From: Psychromonas ossibalaenae ATCC BAA-1528
Lineage (GTDB): Bacteria; Pseudomonadota; Gammaproteobacteria; Enterobacterales; Psychromonadaceae
Reading direction: 5' to 3'
Assembly (NCBI RefSeq): GCF_000381745.1
Contig: NZ_KB907012.1
Location: 1-39,829, forward strand
DNA length: 39,829 nucleotides
Part shown: positions 1-10,621 of the stretch, piece after piece
Position numbering within the stretch: the first letter of the stretch is position 1
Layout of the letters: the number at the start of each line of letters is the position of its first letter
Notes under the pieces: model-generated
The model's input: the letters and a program-made list of their open reading frames with translations, nothing else
What the model was told of the DNA's origin: nothing
Databases searched by the model: none
Program-made: the position numbers and the translations under genes

Positions 1-239
1 AATTTGCACCTAAGTGCGACTCAATATTACTGACTAAAACTAAAGAACCTAAGTCCTTTTGTTATTCTGAATTAATGAATTAATTCGTGTGTCATTCTAT
101 TGATGTTGCCTTACAAGTAAGGTCTTTGATTTTTTGAAATCACATCAACACCCTACCGATGATTCGCAAGCGATTCATCTATCGGAGAAGCTTTGCAAGC
201 AAAGACTTCTTGAATGTCCACACAGATTGTTTGATTAAA

Positions 240-250
240 TTGTTAAAGAG
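240..250 (-). promoter_or_regulatory. rrn boxA antitermination element
   Basis: The minus strand reads CTCTTTAACAA, identical to the core of the E. coli rrn boxA where NusB/NusE (S10) bind to build the rRNA antitermination complex. It lies just downstream of P2, in the expected place in the leader. Confidence 0.85.
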
Positions 251-272
251 CGTGCCTTTCGGCGAGGTGCGT

Positions 273-300
273 ATATTACGTCACCAGCGAACTAAGTCAA
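273..300 (-). promoter_or_regulatory. rrn P2 promoter
   Basis: On the minus strand: -35 TTGACT (295-300), 16-bp spacer, -10 TAATAT (273-278), followed by ACGCACC. The -35, the spacer length and the post -10 sequence resemble E. coli rrn P2. Confidence 0.75.
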
Positions 301-449
301 GGTTTATTATTTAATATTTTATAAAGATAATTAATCCTTCTAAAATAAGAAACTTGTTTTAAACAACGTTTAACGCTTTTTAAAAACTCAACCCCTTTTA
401 TTCTCAGTCACCGGGTAACTTGCGTTGTGCCCCGTGTCTGTGGGGTCGC

Positions 450-477
450 ATTATAGGGATTAGAAGAGCATTGGCAA
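450..477 (-). promoter_or_regulatory. rrn P1 promoter
   Basis: On the minus strand: -35 TTGCCA (472-477), 16-bp spacer, perfect -10 TATAAT (450-455), followed by GCGACCCCACAGACACGG, which closely resembles the GC-rich discriminator and start region of E. coli rrn P1 promoters. Upstream (about 480-540) is AT-rich, as expected for an UP element. The 16-bp spacer and GC-rich discriminator are typical of promoters under growth-rate and ppGpp control; that regulation is inferred from the family. Confidence 0.85.
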
Positions 478-640
478 GTATTTATTCGTGTTTTTTTCGA
501 TAAATTGTCTGAACGAATAATTTTCAAACAATCTGCTGTTTTGTTCGGCAATTTCATCACCTTTCACTATTATTAGGTTACATAAATTCATTAATTGTAT
601 TTTCCCTATATAGTAGAAGTACATTTTATGGAGAAGACCA

Positions 641-1105
641 ATGAGCAATATACAAATATTAGTAGGCAGTACATTAGGCGGTGCTGAATATGTGGCAGAA
701 GCTATACAACCTTTGTTAGAAGAAGCTGGTTTTGACAGTGAACTTCATTTTGATCCGGATTTGAACAGTTTATCTTTACAACAAGATCAAATATGGCTGA
801 TTTGTATTTCTACTCATGGTGCCGGTGATTATCCGGAAAATTTCAAACCGTTTGTCGAACAACTGCAGCAGGTTAATGCACCTTTAAATGACGTTCGTTA
901 CGGTGTAGTTGGTATTGGGGATTCAAATTACGATACTTATTGTGAAGCTTCTAAAAATATTGATTTTTTATTAGAGGATATGGGAGCTGTTCGTTTAGGT
1001 GAACGTTTTGATATTGATGTTGCAGAACATCCAATACCAGAAGATCATGTTTTAGAATGGATCCCGATGTGGATTGAAGATCTAAACGATATTATTGAAG
1101 ATTAA
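641..1105 (+). CDS. mioC: MioC flavodoxin-like protein
   Basis: A 154-residue short-chain flavodoxin, close to E. coli MioC (about 147 residues). The FMN phosphate-binding loop STLGGAEYVAEA (residues 10-21) and the STHGAGDYPEN segment (about 57-67) match MioC almost residue for residue. MioC is an FMN-binding electron-transfer protein reported to support biotin synthase in vitro. The ATG at 641 follows a good GGAGAAG ribosome site. It lies directly beside oriC, the classic gammaproteobacterial position, and its transcription runs into the origin, which in E. coli can influence initiation. It is divergent from the rRNA operon on its left. Confidence 0.95.
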   Translation: MSNIQILVGSTLGGAEYVAEAIQPLLEEAGFDSELHFDPDLNSLSLQQDQIWLICISTHGAGDYPENFKPFVEQLQQVNAPLNDVRYGVVGIGDSNYDTYCEASKNIDFLLEDMGAVRLGERFDIDVAEHPIPEDHVLEWIPMWIEDLNDIIED

Positions 1106-1128
1106 TAATTTATTTACCCACAGGCTGT

Positions 1129-1137
1129 TGTGCATAA
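1129..1137 (-). promoter_or_regulatory. DnaA box (perfect)
   Basis: The minus strand reads TTATGCACA, a perfect match to TTATNCACA. It is 15 bp from the near-match TTACCCACA at 1114-1122, and the two face each other. Confidence 0.8.
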
Positions 1138-1200
1138 AGTATTTATAAGTGTTTAATTAGTTTTGTTTAAACATTGCATAAAGTTGTGGGTAATTCCTCC

Positions 1201-1209
1201 TGTGTATAA
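1201..1209 (-). promoter_or_regulatory. DnaA box (perfect)
   Basis: The minus strand reads TTATACACA, a perfect TTATNCACA box, 16 bp from the one-mismatch box TTACCCACA at 1185-1193 on the same strand. Confidence 0.8.
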
Positions 1210-1339
1210 CCCTGCAAAATATCCCAAGATTAACCCCGCTTAGATCCATTTTTGATCACACTTTAGGATCCAGGGTAAGATCCTGATCTTTAAATTAAAA
1301 AACACTTTTTACACAGAAACTCAATTACTTAATAAGTAT

Positions 1340-1440
1340 AGTAATAAAAGATCTTTAAAGATCTATATATAATACTAATACTATTGATTTGATCTTATGT
1401 GTGTCTTCTTAGCTAGGAAAAAGGTAAAATCCTTTTTTTA
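1340..1440. other. Probable DNA unwinding element of oriC
   Basis: AT-rich stretch on the mnmG side containing AGATCTTTAAAGATCT (1349-1364) and further GATCTT at 1391, resembling the E. coli 13-mers that begin with GATCT. Exact limits are inferred from position and composition. Confidence 0.6.
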
Positions 1441-1467
1441 TTTATTAACTCTAGTTTTGGAAAACGA

Positions 1468-3357
1468 ATGAATTACCACGAACATTTTGATGTAATTGTT
1501 ATTGGCGGTGGCCATGCAGGTACTGAAGCAGCCGCTTCATCTGCACGTATGGGTATGAGTACTCTGTTATTAACCCATAATATTGAAACATTAGGTCAAA
1601 TGTCATGTAACCCTGCTATTGGTGGTATAGGTAAAGGCCACCTGGTTAAAGAAATTGATGCTTTAGGCGGTTTAATGGCTAATGCTATCGACAAGGGGGG
1701 GATTCAATTCAGAACTCTTAATTCCAGTAAAGGCCCTGCAGTGAGAGCAACACGCGCTCAGGCAGATCGTCTTTTATATAAAGCTGCGATTAGAGAAAAA
1801 CTAGAAAATCAAGAAAATTTAAAAATATTCCAGCAGGAAGTTGAAGATCTTATTGTTGAAAATGACCGTGTGACAGGCGTTGTTACAAAAATGGGCGTTA
1901 ATTTTTCTGCAAAAACCGTTGTTTTAACTGTCGGCACATTTTTAAATGGTTTAATTCATATTGGTTTAAAAAATTATACTGGCGGTCGAGCTGGTGATCC
2001 GGCATCAATTGGTTTAGCTGAACGCTTAAAAGATCTTCCCTTACGTATGGATCGTTTAAAAACGGGTACTCCAGCGCGAATTGATGCGCGTAGTATTGAT
2101 TTTTCTGTTTTGGAAACGCAGCATGGAGACAATCCCACTCCTGTATTTTCATTTTTAGGAAAGCGAAGCGATCATCCTAAGCAGATTCCATGTTATATCA
2201 CCCATACTAATGAAAAAACGCACGATATAATTCGTAATAATTTAGATCGAAGCCCAATGTATTCTGGTGTAATCGAAGGGATCGGACCTCGTTACTGCCC
2301 TTCTATTGAAGATAAAATAATGCGTTTTGCGGATAAAAACTCACATCAGATATTTGTTGAACCGGAAGGGTTAACAACGCATGAAGTGTATCCTAACGGT
2401 ATATCTACGAGTTTACCGTTTGATGTTCAAGTTGATTTTATTCGTTCTATGAAAGGTTTTGAAAATGCCTTTATTACTCGTCCGGGTTACGCGATTGAGT
2501 ATGATTATTTTGATCCCCGAGATCTTAAATCAACATTAGAAAGTAAGTATATTGACGGTCTGTTCTTTGCAGGACAAATCAACGGAACTACTGGTTACGA
2601 AGAAGCAGGAGCTCAAGGTTTATTAGCTGGAATGAACGCAGGTTTGATGGCGCAAGACAAAGAAGGCTGGTGTCCTAGACGAGATCAGGCTTATCTTGGT
2701 GTTCTGGTTGATGATCTGTCAACGCTTGGCACAAAAGAACCATACCGTATGTTTACCAGCCGTGCTGAGTACCGTTTATTATTACGGGAAGATAATGCCG
2801 ATGCGCGTTTAACAGAAAAAGGCCGTGAACTTGGACTTGTCGATGATATTCGCTGGAAAGCATTTAGTGATAAACAAGAAGCAATTGAAACTGAACTGCA
2901 GCGCCTAAAAAATCAATGGGTTAACCCAACATCAGTTAATGCTGAGCAGATTAATGCTTTATTGAAAAATCCGATGCAGAGAGAAAGCACGCTTGAAGCT
3001 ATGATTCGTCGTCCAGAAGTCACTTATGATGGTTTAATGTCAGTAGACGGATTAGGGCCGGCAATAGAAAACCTGCAGGCGGCTGAGCAGGTTGAAATTA
3101 AAATTAAGTATCAAGGTTATATCGATCGTCAGTTAGATGAGATCGAAAAACTAAAACGTCATGAAGATACTCTGCTGCCGAACGATCTTGAATACTCTGA
3201 TATTAAAGGCTTATCAAATGAAGTTACTGCCAAACTAAATGACATAAAGCCTGAAAATATTGGACAAGCCTCAAGAATATCAGGTATAACTCCAGCAGCT
3301 ATATCTATCTTGTTGATTTATCTAAAAAAGAACGGTTTAAGACGTAAGGTTTTATAA
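1468..3357 (+). CDS. mnmG: tRNA U34 5-carboxymethylaminomethyl modification enzyme MnmG (GidA)
   Basis: A 629-residue FAD protein collinear with E. coli MnmG (629 residues). With MnmE it installs the cmnm5/nm5 group on wobble U34 of several tRNAs. Visible family marks are the Rossmann FAD loop GGGHAG (13-18), MSCNPAIGG with Cys47, [11 protein letters not shown] with the second catalytic cysteine near residue 277, [15 protein letters not shown] in the centre, and the conserved C-terminal tRNA/MnmE-binding end [18 protein letters not shown]. The ATG at 1468 follows the oriC unwinding element, so its promoter must overlap oriC. The stop lies one base before the rsmG start. Confidence 0.97.
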   Translation: MNYHEHFDVIVIGGGHAGTEAAASSARMGMSTLLLTHNIETLGQMSCNPAIGGIGKGHLVKEIDALGGLMANAIDKGGIQFRTLNSSKGPAVRATRAQADRLLYKAAIREKLENQENLKIFQQEVEDLIVENDRVTGVVTKMGVNFSAKTVVLTVGTFLNGLIHIGLKNYTGGRAGDPASIGLAERLKDLPLRMDRLKTGTPARIDARSIDFSVLETQHGDNPTPVFSFLGKRSDHPKQIPCYITHTNEKTHDIIRNNLDRSPMYSGVIEGIGPRYCPSIEDKIMRFADKNSHQIFVEPEGLTTHEVYPNGISTSLPFDVQVDFIRSMKGFENAFITRPGYAIEYDYFDPRDLKSTLESKYIDGLFFAGQINGTTGYEEAGAQGLLAGMNAGLMAQDKEGWCPRRDQAYLGVLVDDLSTLGTKEPYRMFTSRAEYRLLLREDNADARLTEKGRELGLVDDIRWKAFSDKQEAIETELQRLKNQWVNPTSVNAEQINALLKNPMQRESTLEAMIRRPEVTYDGLMSVDGLGPAIENLQAAEQVEIKIKYQGYIDRQLDEIEKLKRHEDTLLPNDLEYSDIKGLSNEVTAKLNDIKPENIGQASRISGITPAAISILLIYLKKNGLRRKVL

Positions 3358-3358
3358 A

Positions 3359-3982
3359 ATGAGTTTGTTACAGCAATTACAACATATGCTTGAAAAAACT
3401 GATATTGAAGTCTCTGAATTTCAACAAAATCAGTTGGTACAATTAGTAGAATTATTGAATAAATGGAACAAAGCGTACAATCTCACTTCTGTAAGAGATC
3501 CTAAGCAAATGCTTGTCAAACATATAATGGACAGTATAGTTGTATCTCCGTACCTGCAGGGTGAACGCTTCATTGATGTTGGTACAGGCCCCGGTTTACC
3601 TGGGCTGCCTCTGGCAATTTTAAATCCAGATAAGCAGTTTGTCTTATTAGACAGCTTAGGAAAACGTCTGCGCTTTATTCGTCAGGTTCTTCTGGAGCTT
3701 GGTTTAAAAAATGTAACCGCAGTACAGAGTCGAGTTGAAGAATATCAGCCGGAACAGAAGTTTGATGTTGTTCTTAGTCGAGCATTTGCTTCACTCCAGG
3801 ATATGCTTTTCTGGTGTAAACATTTACCAAATGAAAACGGTCATTTTTTAGCACTGAAGGGACAGTTTCCTGAACAGGAAGTTGCTAATTTAGATAAAGA
3901 TTTTGAATTCATTGAATCTATCTCTTTAAACGTGCCGGATCTTGAAGGTGAGCGTTGTTTAGTTAAAGTGAAGCGTATTTAA
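3359..3982 (+). CDS. rsmG: 16S rRNA (guanine-N7)-methyltransferase RsmG (GidB)
   Basis: A 207-residue class I SAM methyltransferase, the normal length for RsmG, which makes m7G527 in 16S rRNA; loss gives low-level streptomycin resistance in known species. The SAM loop [17 protein letters not shown] (about 71-87) is nearly identical to E. coli, and LVKHIMDS before it is also conserved. It starts one base after the mnmG stop and is surely cotranscribed. Nothing unusual. Confidence 0.96.
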   Translation: MSLLQQLQHMLEKTDIEVSEFQQNQLVQLVELLNKWNKAYNLTSVRDPKQMLVKHIMDSIVVSPYLQGERFIDVGTGPGLPGLPLAILNPDKQFVLLDSLGKRLRFIRQVLLELGLKNVTAVQSRVEEYQPEQKFDVVLSRAFASLQDMLFWCKHLPNENGHFLALKGQFPEQEVANLDKDFEFIESISLNVPDLEGERCLVKVKRI

Positions 3983-4021
3983 ACATTAGTATTAATAACT
4001 TAATTTATAAGTAGGTTTTTT

Positions 4022-4816
4022 GTGGGTAGAATAATTGCAATCGCGAACCAGAAAGGCGGAGTTGGCAAAACAACGACCTGTGTCAATTTAGCAGCCTCTA
4101 TGGCCGCAACAAAGCGCAAAGTGTTAGTGATTGATTTAGATCCGCAAGGTAATGCAACTATGGGCAGCGGTATTGATAAGTACGATGTTGCCCATACCGC
4201 TTACGATCTGCTTATTGAAGAGCTGCCGTTAGATAAAGTTGTCGAAACTGAAACTTCCGGCGGTTATGATCTGGTGGCTGCTAATAGTGATGTTACGGCT
4301 GCTGAAGTTAAATTAATGACCTTTTTCTCACGTGAAACGCGATTGCGCAGTGCATTAATCGATTACAAAGATAAATACGATTATATTTTCATAGACTGCC
4401 CTCCTTCATTAAATATGTTAACTGTTAATGCGATGACAGCTTCTGATTCTGTTTTAGTACCAATGCAGTGTGAATATTATGCATTGGAAGGTTTAACAGC
4501 CCTAATTGATACGATCAGTAAATTAGCTTCTGTGGTGAATTCGGATCTGAAGATAGAAGGTATTTTACGTACCATGTACGATCCCCGTAACCGCCTCTCT
4601 ACAGATGTATCGGATCAACTCAAAAAACACTTTGGTGAAAAGGTCTATAGAACCATTATTCCACGTAATATCCGGCTTGCTGAAGCTCCAAGCTTCAGTA
4701 CTCCTGTTATGTATTACGATAAATCATCAACCGGCGCTAAAGCATATTTAGCATTAGCTGGCGAGATCTTACGTCGTGAAGAGCAGCTAGAACAAACCAG
4801 CCTGGAAACAGTTTAA
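4022..4816 (+). CDS. parA: Chromosome partitioning ATPase ParA (Soj)
   Basis: A 264-residue deviant Walker ATPase. The P-loop KGGVGKTTT lies at about 10-18, the switch DLDPQGNAT at about 38-46, and the Walker B-like YIFIDCPPSLN at about 121-131. It acts on the nucleoid with ParB/parS to segregate the origin region. The start is a GTG at 4022; there is no upstream ATG in frame and the protein begins at the usual place. It lies 39 bp after rsmG and 12 bp before parB. The gene contains a parS-like sequence at 4324-4339. Confidence 0.95.
   Translation: MGRIIAIANQKGGVGKTTTCVNLAASMAATKRKVLVIDLDPQGNATMGSGIDKYDVAHTAYDLLIEELPLDKVVETETSGGYDLVAANSDVTAAEVKLMTFFSRETRLRSALIDYKDKYDYIFIDCPPSLNMLTVNAMTASDSVLVPMQCEYYALEGLTALIDTISKLASVVNSDLKIEGILRTMYDPRNRLSTDVSDQLKKHFGEKVYRTIIPRNIRLAEAPSFSTPVMYYDKSSTGAKAYLALAGEILRREEQLEQTSLETV
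4324..4339 (+). promoter_or_regulatory. Weak parS-like site inside parA
   Basis: TTTCTCACGTGAAACG matches 13 of 16 positions of the common parS sequence TGTTTCACGTGAAACA, with the right half CACGTGAAAC exact. Some bacteria carry a parS inside parA/parB. The left half is degenerate, so this could be chance within codons for FSRET. Confidence 0.35.
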
Positions 4817-4828
4817 ATAGGAATTCTC

Positions 4829-5737
4829 ATGTTAGGGAAAAAAAGAGGTTTAGGTAAAGGGCTTGATTCTTTACTTAGCAGCAGCACCGTTAACCGTAAA
4901 AAGCAGGTGTCTCATGATTTTAATGCTGAAAAAACCCAACAATTAGTTGATGATGTTAAAGGCGCGCTGACGGATCTTGGTATTGAATGTCTGCATGGTG
5001 GTAAATATCAGCCTCGACGCGATATGTCTCCGCAGGCACTTGACGAATTGGCTAATTCAATTCGTGCCCAGGGGATTATCCAGCCGATTGTGGTTAGAGA
5101 AACCGGTCATCAAAAATATGAAATAATCGCAGGTGAAAGACGCTGGCGTGCCGCGAAAATTGTCGGCCTCGAAAATGTCCCGTGTTTGATTAAAAATGTT
5201 GAAGATGATGCAGCTATTGCTATTGCATTAATTGAAAATATTCAGCGTGAAAATTTAAACGCGATGGAAGAAGCAATTGCATTAAAGCGGCTTTTAGAAG
5301 AGTTTGAATTAACTCATAGTGAGGTCGCAAAAGCGGTTGGTAAATCGCGAACAACGGTCAGTAATTTACTACGTCTAAATAATTTAAATGACGATGTAAA
5401 AGTCCTGCTGGAACATGGTGATATTGAAATGGGCCATGCTAGAGCACTACTGGGTTGTGAGGGGCCGATGCAGTCAGATCTTGCAAAGATAGTTGCCGCA
5501 AAGTCATTAACGGTTCGTGAAACAGAACGCTTGGTGAAAAATGCGTTAAACCCCAAGCCGGTTAAAGAAACTGCCTCGCCTTGTGCGAAAGAGGAGCAGA
5601 TAATTAATACCCTGCAGAATAAATTTGGATTAGCGGTAACGACTAAACCGGGTAAAAAAGGTGCCGGTAAACTGGTTATTGATTATAAAACGCTAGCTGA
5701 TTTAGATGTATTGCTGTCGATTATTGAACAAAACTGA
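4829..5737 (+). CDS. parB: Chromosome partitioning protein ParB (Spo0J), CTPase and parS-binding
   Basis: A 302-residue ParB. The basic N-terminus RGLGKGLDSLL (about 6-16) is the ParA-stimulating segment. The CTP-binding region includes the GERRWRAA box (about 105-112), followed by NIQRENLNAMEEA and the parS-binding helix-turn-helix around HSEVAKAVGKSRTTVSNLL. The C-terminal segment from about 250 is the dimerisation domain, after a short linker rich in Lys and Pro. It starts 12 bp after parA with GGAATT as a plausible ribosome site. It is the last gene of the mnmG-rsmG-parAB group. Confidence 0.95.
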   Translation: MLGKKRGLGKGLDSLLSSSTVNRKKQVSHDFNAEKTQQLVDDVKGALTDLGIECLHGGKYQPRRDMSPQALDELANSIRAQGIIQPIVVRETGHQKYEIIAGERRWRAAKIVGLENVPCLIKNVEDDAAIAIALIENIQRENLNAMEEAIALKRLLEEFELTHSEVAKAVGKSRTTVSNLLRLNNLNDDVKVLLEHGDIEMGHARALLGCEGPMQSDLAKIVAAKSLTVRETERLVKNALNPKPVKETASPCAKEEQIINTLQNKFGLAVTTKPGKKGAGKLVIDYKTLADLDVLLSIIEQN

Positions 5738-5810
5738 GCAATAATTTTAAACTCCTGCTCATACTCTGCGAAACTCTACTGTTAAATATTACCTGAAAAT
5801 GCCTTATTTA

Positions 5811-5833
5811 AGGGGAATTTAGAATATTCCCCT
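5811..5833. repeat. Perfect 8-bp inverted repeat after parB
   Basis: AGGGGAAT, a 7-nt loop, then ATTCCCCT. It lies 74 bp after the parB stop. It lacks a T tract, so it is not a standard terminator; it could slow or protect the parB transcript end, or be a protein site. Confidence 0.45.
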
Positions 5834-6186
5834 AATCCAAAACAACATATTTTGTTAACGATTTTTTACTTAATGCCTGTGATTATTATTCTATTGCTCT
5901 AGCTCACATTTTTTATTGCGCTTAATAAATAAACTCCTTTGAATTATTATCCTGGTGTCTGTAAAGACCCTTGCTGCAAAAGACCTGACAGTTTATTCTG
6001 CAGAAAATCAGCATGATAATCATTGAGTCGTTAACCTGCTAAATAAGCTCCGTTTATCAGCTTCTGGCAGCTGCTTGGTAAATATAATTGACCTTTTTAC
6101 TGTTGATAAAATGTGTAATAAATACTCGGAAAAACTGGAAATTAATTACATCTAGTTTGTGCTTTGAATTGGTTTGGTAGTGATAG

Positions 6187-6200
6187 TTAATCTAGATCAA
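6187..6200. promoter_or_regulatory. FNR/CRP-family-like dyad
   Basis: TTAATCTAGATCAA differs by one base from the FNR consensus TTGAT-N4-ATCAA. It lies about 160 bp upstream of the candidate atp promoter, which is far for a classical activator site. By eye only. Confidence 0.3.
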
Positions 6201-6331
6201 TAAAACACCCTGCTTTTCTTGTGGTTTTATTACGTGAGGTGTAATTTATTTTCATGATTGCTCAATAACAAATTAACCTTTCATAAAAACGTTATTTTGT
6301 TAACACTATAACTAACTTATCTGGTCATTTA

Positions 6332-6359
6332 TTGCATTGATCGGCTTTGTCGGTATACT
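6332..6359 (+). promoter_or_regulatory. Candidate promoter of the atp operon
   Basis: TTGCAT (6332-6337), 16-bp spacer, TATACT (6354-6359), about 88 bp before atpI. The -10 differs from consensus at one base and the position is sensible for the whole operon. A long leader would follow. Confidence 0.5.
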
Positions 6360-6446
6360 TTGCGCAATATTTTTAATCTGTGTCATAGAAGTAGTTAATA
6401 AAAAACATCTTATTTGGCGCAGGCTGAAAAATAAAAGGAAATCATA

Positions 6447-7657
<1,211 letters not shown>

Positions 7658-7673
7658 TTTTTACACTATTTAA

Positions 7674-7964
<291 letters not shown>

Positions 7965-8003
7965 CTAACAGTTCCTAATTAACTATATTATTGAGGATCG
8001 GTT

Positions 8004-8474
8004 ATGAATATAAATGCCACTCTAATAGGCCAAGCAATAGCATTTGCTTTGTTTGTTTTGTTCTGCATGAAGTACGTGTGGCCGCCATTGATTGCTGCTA
8101 TTGAAGAGCGACAAAAGAAAATTTCTGACGGTTTAACGCAAGCTGAACGTGCCGGAAAAGATCTTGAGTTAGCTCAGGCTAAATCAATCGAACGATTAAA
8201 AGAAGCAAAATCTCAAGCTGCTGAAATCGTTGAACAAGCAAACAAACGTCGTGCTCAAATCGTTGAAGAAGCGAAAATGGAAGGTGAAGCCGAGCGGTTA
8301 AAGATCGTTGCCCAGGGTGAAGCTGAAGTTGAAAGTGAACGTAGTCGTGCTCGTGAAGAGTTACGTCAACAAGTATCTGCTCTTGCGATTGCCGGTGCCG
8401 AGAAAATTATTAAACGTTCTATTGATAAAGAAGCGAACAGCGACATTATTGATAAATTGGTTGCTGAACTATAA
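8004..8474 (+). CDS. atpF: ATP synthase Fo subunit b
   Basis: A 156-residue protein, identical in length to E. coli subunit b. One N-terminal membrane helix (about 5-25) is followed by a long charged coiled-coil, rich in Ala, Glu, Lys and Arg, that forms the peripheral stalk and binds subunit delta. GAGGATCGGTT before the ATG gives a good ribosome site. Another frame that stays open inside its 3' end is a shadow. Confidence 0.95.
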   Translation: MNINATLIGQAIAFALFVLFCMKYVWPPLIAAIEERQKKISDGLTQAERAGKDLELAQAKSIERLKEAKSQAAEIVEQANKRRAQIVEEAKMEGEAERLKIVAQGEAEVESERSRAREELRQQVSALAIAGAEKIIKRSIDKEANSDIIDKLVAEL

Positions 8475-8485
8475 GGAACGAGCTT

Positions 8486-9019
8486 ATGTCTGAATTGACT
8501 ACCGTAGCTCGCCCTTACGCAAGAGCTGCTTTTGAACTTGCTGTTGAAAATGACAATATTAAAGCCTGGTCTGAAATGTTGTTATTTGCTGCTGAAGTTG
8601 TTACTAACCCGACAGTTGAAGTTATATTAAGCAGCACGAAAACAGCGCAAGAGCTAGCCGATTTATTGATTAATATCTGTGATGACAAGCTTGATAAAAG
8701 TGGTCAGAACTTAATTAATCTAATGGCTGAAAATGGACGTTTGAGTGTTTTACCTCGCGTAGCTGAACTCTATGCCGACTTAGTTACTGAACATAATCAA
8801 GAAATTGACGTTATCGTTGTTTCTGCTTATGCATTAGCTAAAAAGCAAAAAGAAGAGTTGAGCAAATCGTTAGAAAAACGTCTCGCACGAAAAGTAAATC
8901 TTAATTGTAGTATTGATAAATCCCTAATTTCCGGAATGGTAATTACTGCGGGTGATTTAGTGATTGATAGCACTGCTAGCGGTCAGCTGAATCGTTTATC
9001 TGATACTTTACAATCTTAA
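8486..9019 (+). CDS. atpH: ATP synthase F1 subunit delta
   Basis: A 177-residue subunit, same length as E. coli delta, joining the b stalk to the top of the alpha/beta ring. It begins MSELTTVARPYARAAFELA, the hallmark N-terminus of the family, and has the conserved C-terminal segment LISGMVITAGDLVIDSTASGQL. It follows atpF by 11 bp with AAGGA as ribosome site. Confidence 0.95.
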   Translation: MSELTTVARPYARAAFELAVENDNIKAWSEMLLFAAEVVTNPTVEVILSSTKTAQELADLLINICDDKLDKSGQNLINLMAENGRLSVLPRVAELYADLVTEHNQEIDVIVVSAYALAKKQKEELSKSLEKRLARKVNLNCSIDKSLISGMVITAGDLVIDSTASGQLNRLSDTLQS

Positions 9020-9031
9020 TGGGAAATTGGC

Positions 9032-10573
9032 ATGCAACTGAATTCCACTGAAATTAGCGATCTTATCAAGCAGCGAATTGAAAAATTCGAAGCGGTAAGC
9101 GAAGCGCGTAATGAAGGTACAATCGTTTCTGTAAGCGATGGTATTATTCGCATCAACGGCCTTGCTGAATGTATGCAGGGTGAGATGATCGAATTACCAA
9201 ACGGCAGCTTTGCTATGGCACTTAACCTTGAGCGTGACTCGGTAGGTGCGGTAGTAATGGGGCCTTACCGTGATCTTAAAGAAGGCGAGAAAGTTAAATC
9301 AACTGGTCGTATTCTTGAAGTTCCTGTAGGTAAAGGTCTTTTAGGTCGTGTTGTAAACACTCTTGGTGAACCTATTGATGGTAAGGGCCCGATTGAAAAT
9401 GACGGTTACTCTCCAATAGAAGTAATTGCTCCGGGTGTAATCGACCGTAAATCTGTTGATCAGCCGGTTCAAACGGGCTGGAAATCAATCGATTCAATGA
9501 TTCCAATCGGTCGTGGTCAACGTGAATTAATCATCGGTGACCGTCAGGTAGGTAAAACGGCTATCGCGATTGACGCAATCATTAACCAAAAATCAACCGG
9601 TTTATACTCAATCTATGTTGCAATCGGGCAGAAAGCCTCAACTATTGCTAACGTAGTACGTAAACTTGAAGAACACGGTGCATTAGAAAATACCATCGTT
9701 GTTGTAGCATCTGCTTCTGAAGCGGCTGCTCTGCAGTACCTGGCGCCTTATGCCGGTTGTTCAATGGGTGAATACTTCCGCGACCGCGGTGAAGATGCAC
9801 TGATTGTATATGATGATCTTTCTAAACAGGCTGTTGCCTACCGTCAGATTTCACTACTGCTTAAACGTCCTCCAGGTCGTGAAGCATACCCTGGTGACGT
9901 TTTCTATCTTCATTCTCGTCTTCTTGAACGTGCATCTCGTGTAAGCGAAGTTTACGTTGAACAATTCACTAAGGGTGAAGTGAAAGGTAAAACCGGTTCA
10001 TTAACGGCATTACCAATCATCGAAACGCAGGCGGGCGATGTATCTGCATTCGTACCTACTAACGTAATCTCTATTACCGATGGTCAGATCTTCTTAACGA
10101 CTGAACTGTTTAATAGTGGTGTTCGTCCAGCGGTTGATCCGGGTATTTCTGTATCACGAGTTGGTGGTGCGGCACAGTGTAAAGTAATTAAAAAACTGTC
10201 TGGTGGTATCCGTACTGCACTAGCTCAGTACCGTGAATTAGCGGCGTTTGCACAGTTTGCATCGGATCTTGATGATGCAACACGTAAACAGCTTGATCAT
10301 GGTAAAAAAGTAACTGAATTAATGAAGCAGAAACAATATGCTCCAATGTCAGTTGTTGAACAGGCGTTATCACTATTCGCTGCAGAGAAAGGATATCTTA
10401 ACGATGTCGATGTAGAAAAAGTTTTAGACTTTGAAGCATCACTTATCTCTTATGCTAAAAATGAGCATGCTGAGTTCTATGCTCAAATTAATGAAACTGG
10501 TGATTACAGCAAAGATATTGAAGGACAGTTCAAGGCTATCTTGGAATCTTTCAAAGCGACGCAAACCTGGTAA
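9032..10573 (+). CDS. atpA: ATP synthase F1 subunit alpha
   Basis: A 513-residue subunit, same length as E. coli alpha, forming the non-catalytic nucleotide sites of F1. The P-loop GDRQVGKT lies at about 169-176, [21 protein letters not shown] in the middle, and the arginine-finger region [11 protein letters not shown] near 370. No anomalies. Codon use shifts to the highly expressed pattern compared with the upstream par genes. Confidence 0.97.
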   Translation: MQLNSTEISDLIKQRIEKFEAVSEARNEGTIVSVSDGIIRINGLAECMQGEMIELPNGSFAMALNLERDSVGAVVMGPYRDLKEGEKVKSTGRILEVPVGKGLLGRVVNTLGEPIDGKGPIENDGYSPIEVIAPGVIDRKSVDQPVQTGWKSIDSMIPIGRGQRELIIGDRQVGKTAIAIDAIINQKSTGLYSIYVAIGQKASTIANVVRKLEEHGALENTIVVVASASEAAALQYLAPYAGCSMGEYFRDRGEDALIVYDDLSKQAVAYRQISLLLKRPPGREAYPGDVFYLHSRLLERASRVSEVYVEQFTKGEVKGKTGSLTALPIIETQAGDVSAFVPTNVISITDGQIFLTTELFNSGVRPAVDPGISVSRVGGAAQCKVIKKLSGGIRTALAQYRELAAFAQFASDLDDATRKQLDHGKKVTELMKQKQYAPMSVVEQALSLFAAEKGYLNDVDVEKVLDFEASLISYAKNEHAEFYAQINETGDYSKDIEGQFKAILESFKATQTW

Positions 10574-10621
10574 TTAGTTAACGGCTCAGGTCGTTAATTA
10601 AGCATTAATTAGGAGCTAGAA

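Larger units (their letters stand above)
1..480 (-). promoter_or_regulatory. rRNA operon promoter and leader region (16S gene lies off the left edge)
   Basis: Read on the minus strand this region matches the layout of an E. coli rrn control region: AT-rich upstream sequence, a P1 promoter, a P2 promoter about 180 bp later, then boxA followed by sequence very like the E. coli 16S leader (AATCTGTGTGGACATTC on the minus strand, 209-225 region). Transcription runs leftward out of the window, away from oriC, so it follows the replication fork of the left arm. The mature 16S start is not visible. The short minus-strand ORF at 460-648 lies across this promoter and is not a gene. The family assignment rests on motif similarity seen by eye. 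Confidence 0.85.
1106..1467. other. oriC: Chromosomal replication origin (oriC)
   Basis: The gap between mioC and mnmG is the conserved oriC locus of Enterobacteria and Vibrionaceae. Two perfect DnaA boxes of form TTATNCACA lie on the minus strand at 1129-1137 and 1201-1209. One-mismatch boxes lie at 1114-1122 (plus), 1185-1193 (minus) and 1307-1315 (plus). Eight GATC sites (starting 1243, 1254, 1267, 1279, 1285, 1350, 1360, 1391) give the dense Dam/SeqA signature. The mnmG-proximal side (about 1340-1440) is AT-rich and contains repeated GATCT-T elements like the E. coli unwinding 13-mers. Orientation, boxes toward mioC and unwinding element toward mnmG, matches E. coli. Confidence 0.93.
5738..6446. 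other. Gene-free region between parB and atpI
   Basis: About 700 bp without a convincing ORF on either strand. It holds an AT-flanked hairpin at 5811-5833, an FNR-like dyad at 6187-6200 and a likely promoter at 6332-6359. The sequence TTTTGTTAAC occurs twice (near 5850 and 6295). No tRNA or known small RNA was recognised. Confidence 0.6.

Noticed and set aside
460-648. 62-residue minus-strand ORF
   Set aside because: It lies across the rrn P1 promoter and UP region and resembles no protein family.
5811-5833. Rho-independent terminator for parB
   Set aside because: The stem is good but no T tract follows, so it is kept only as an inverted repeat.
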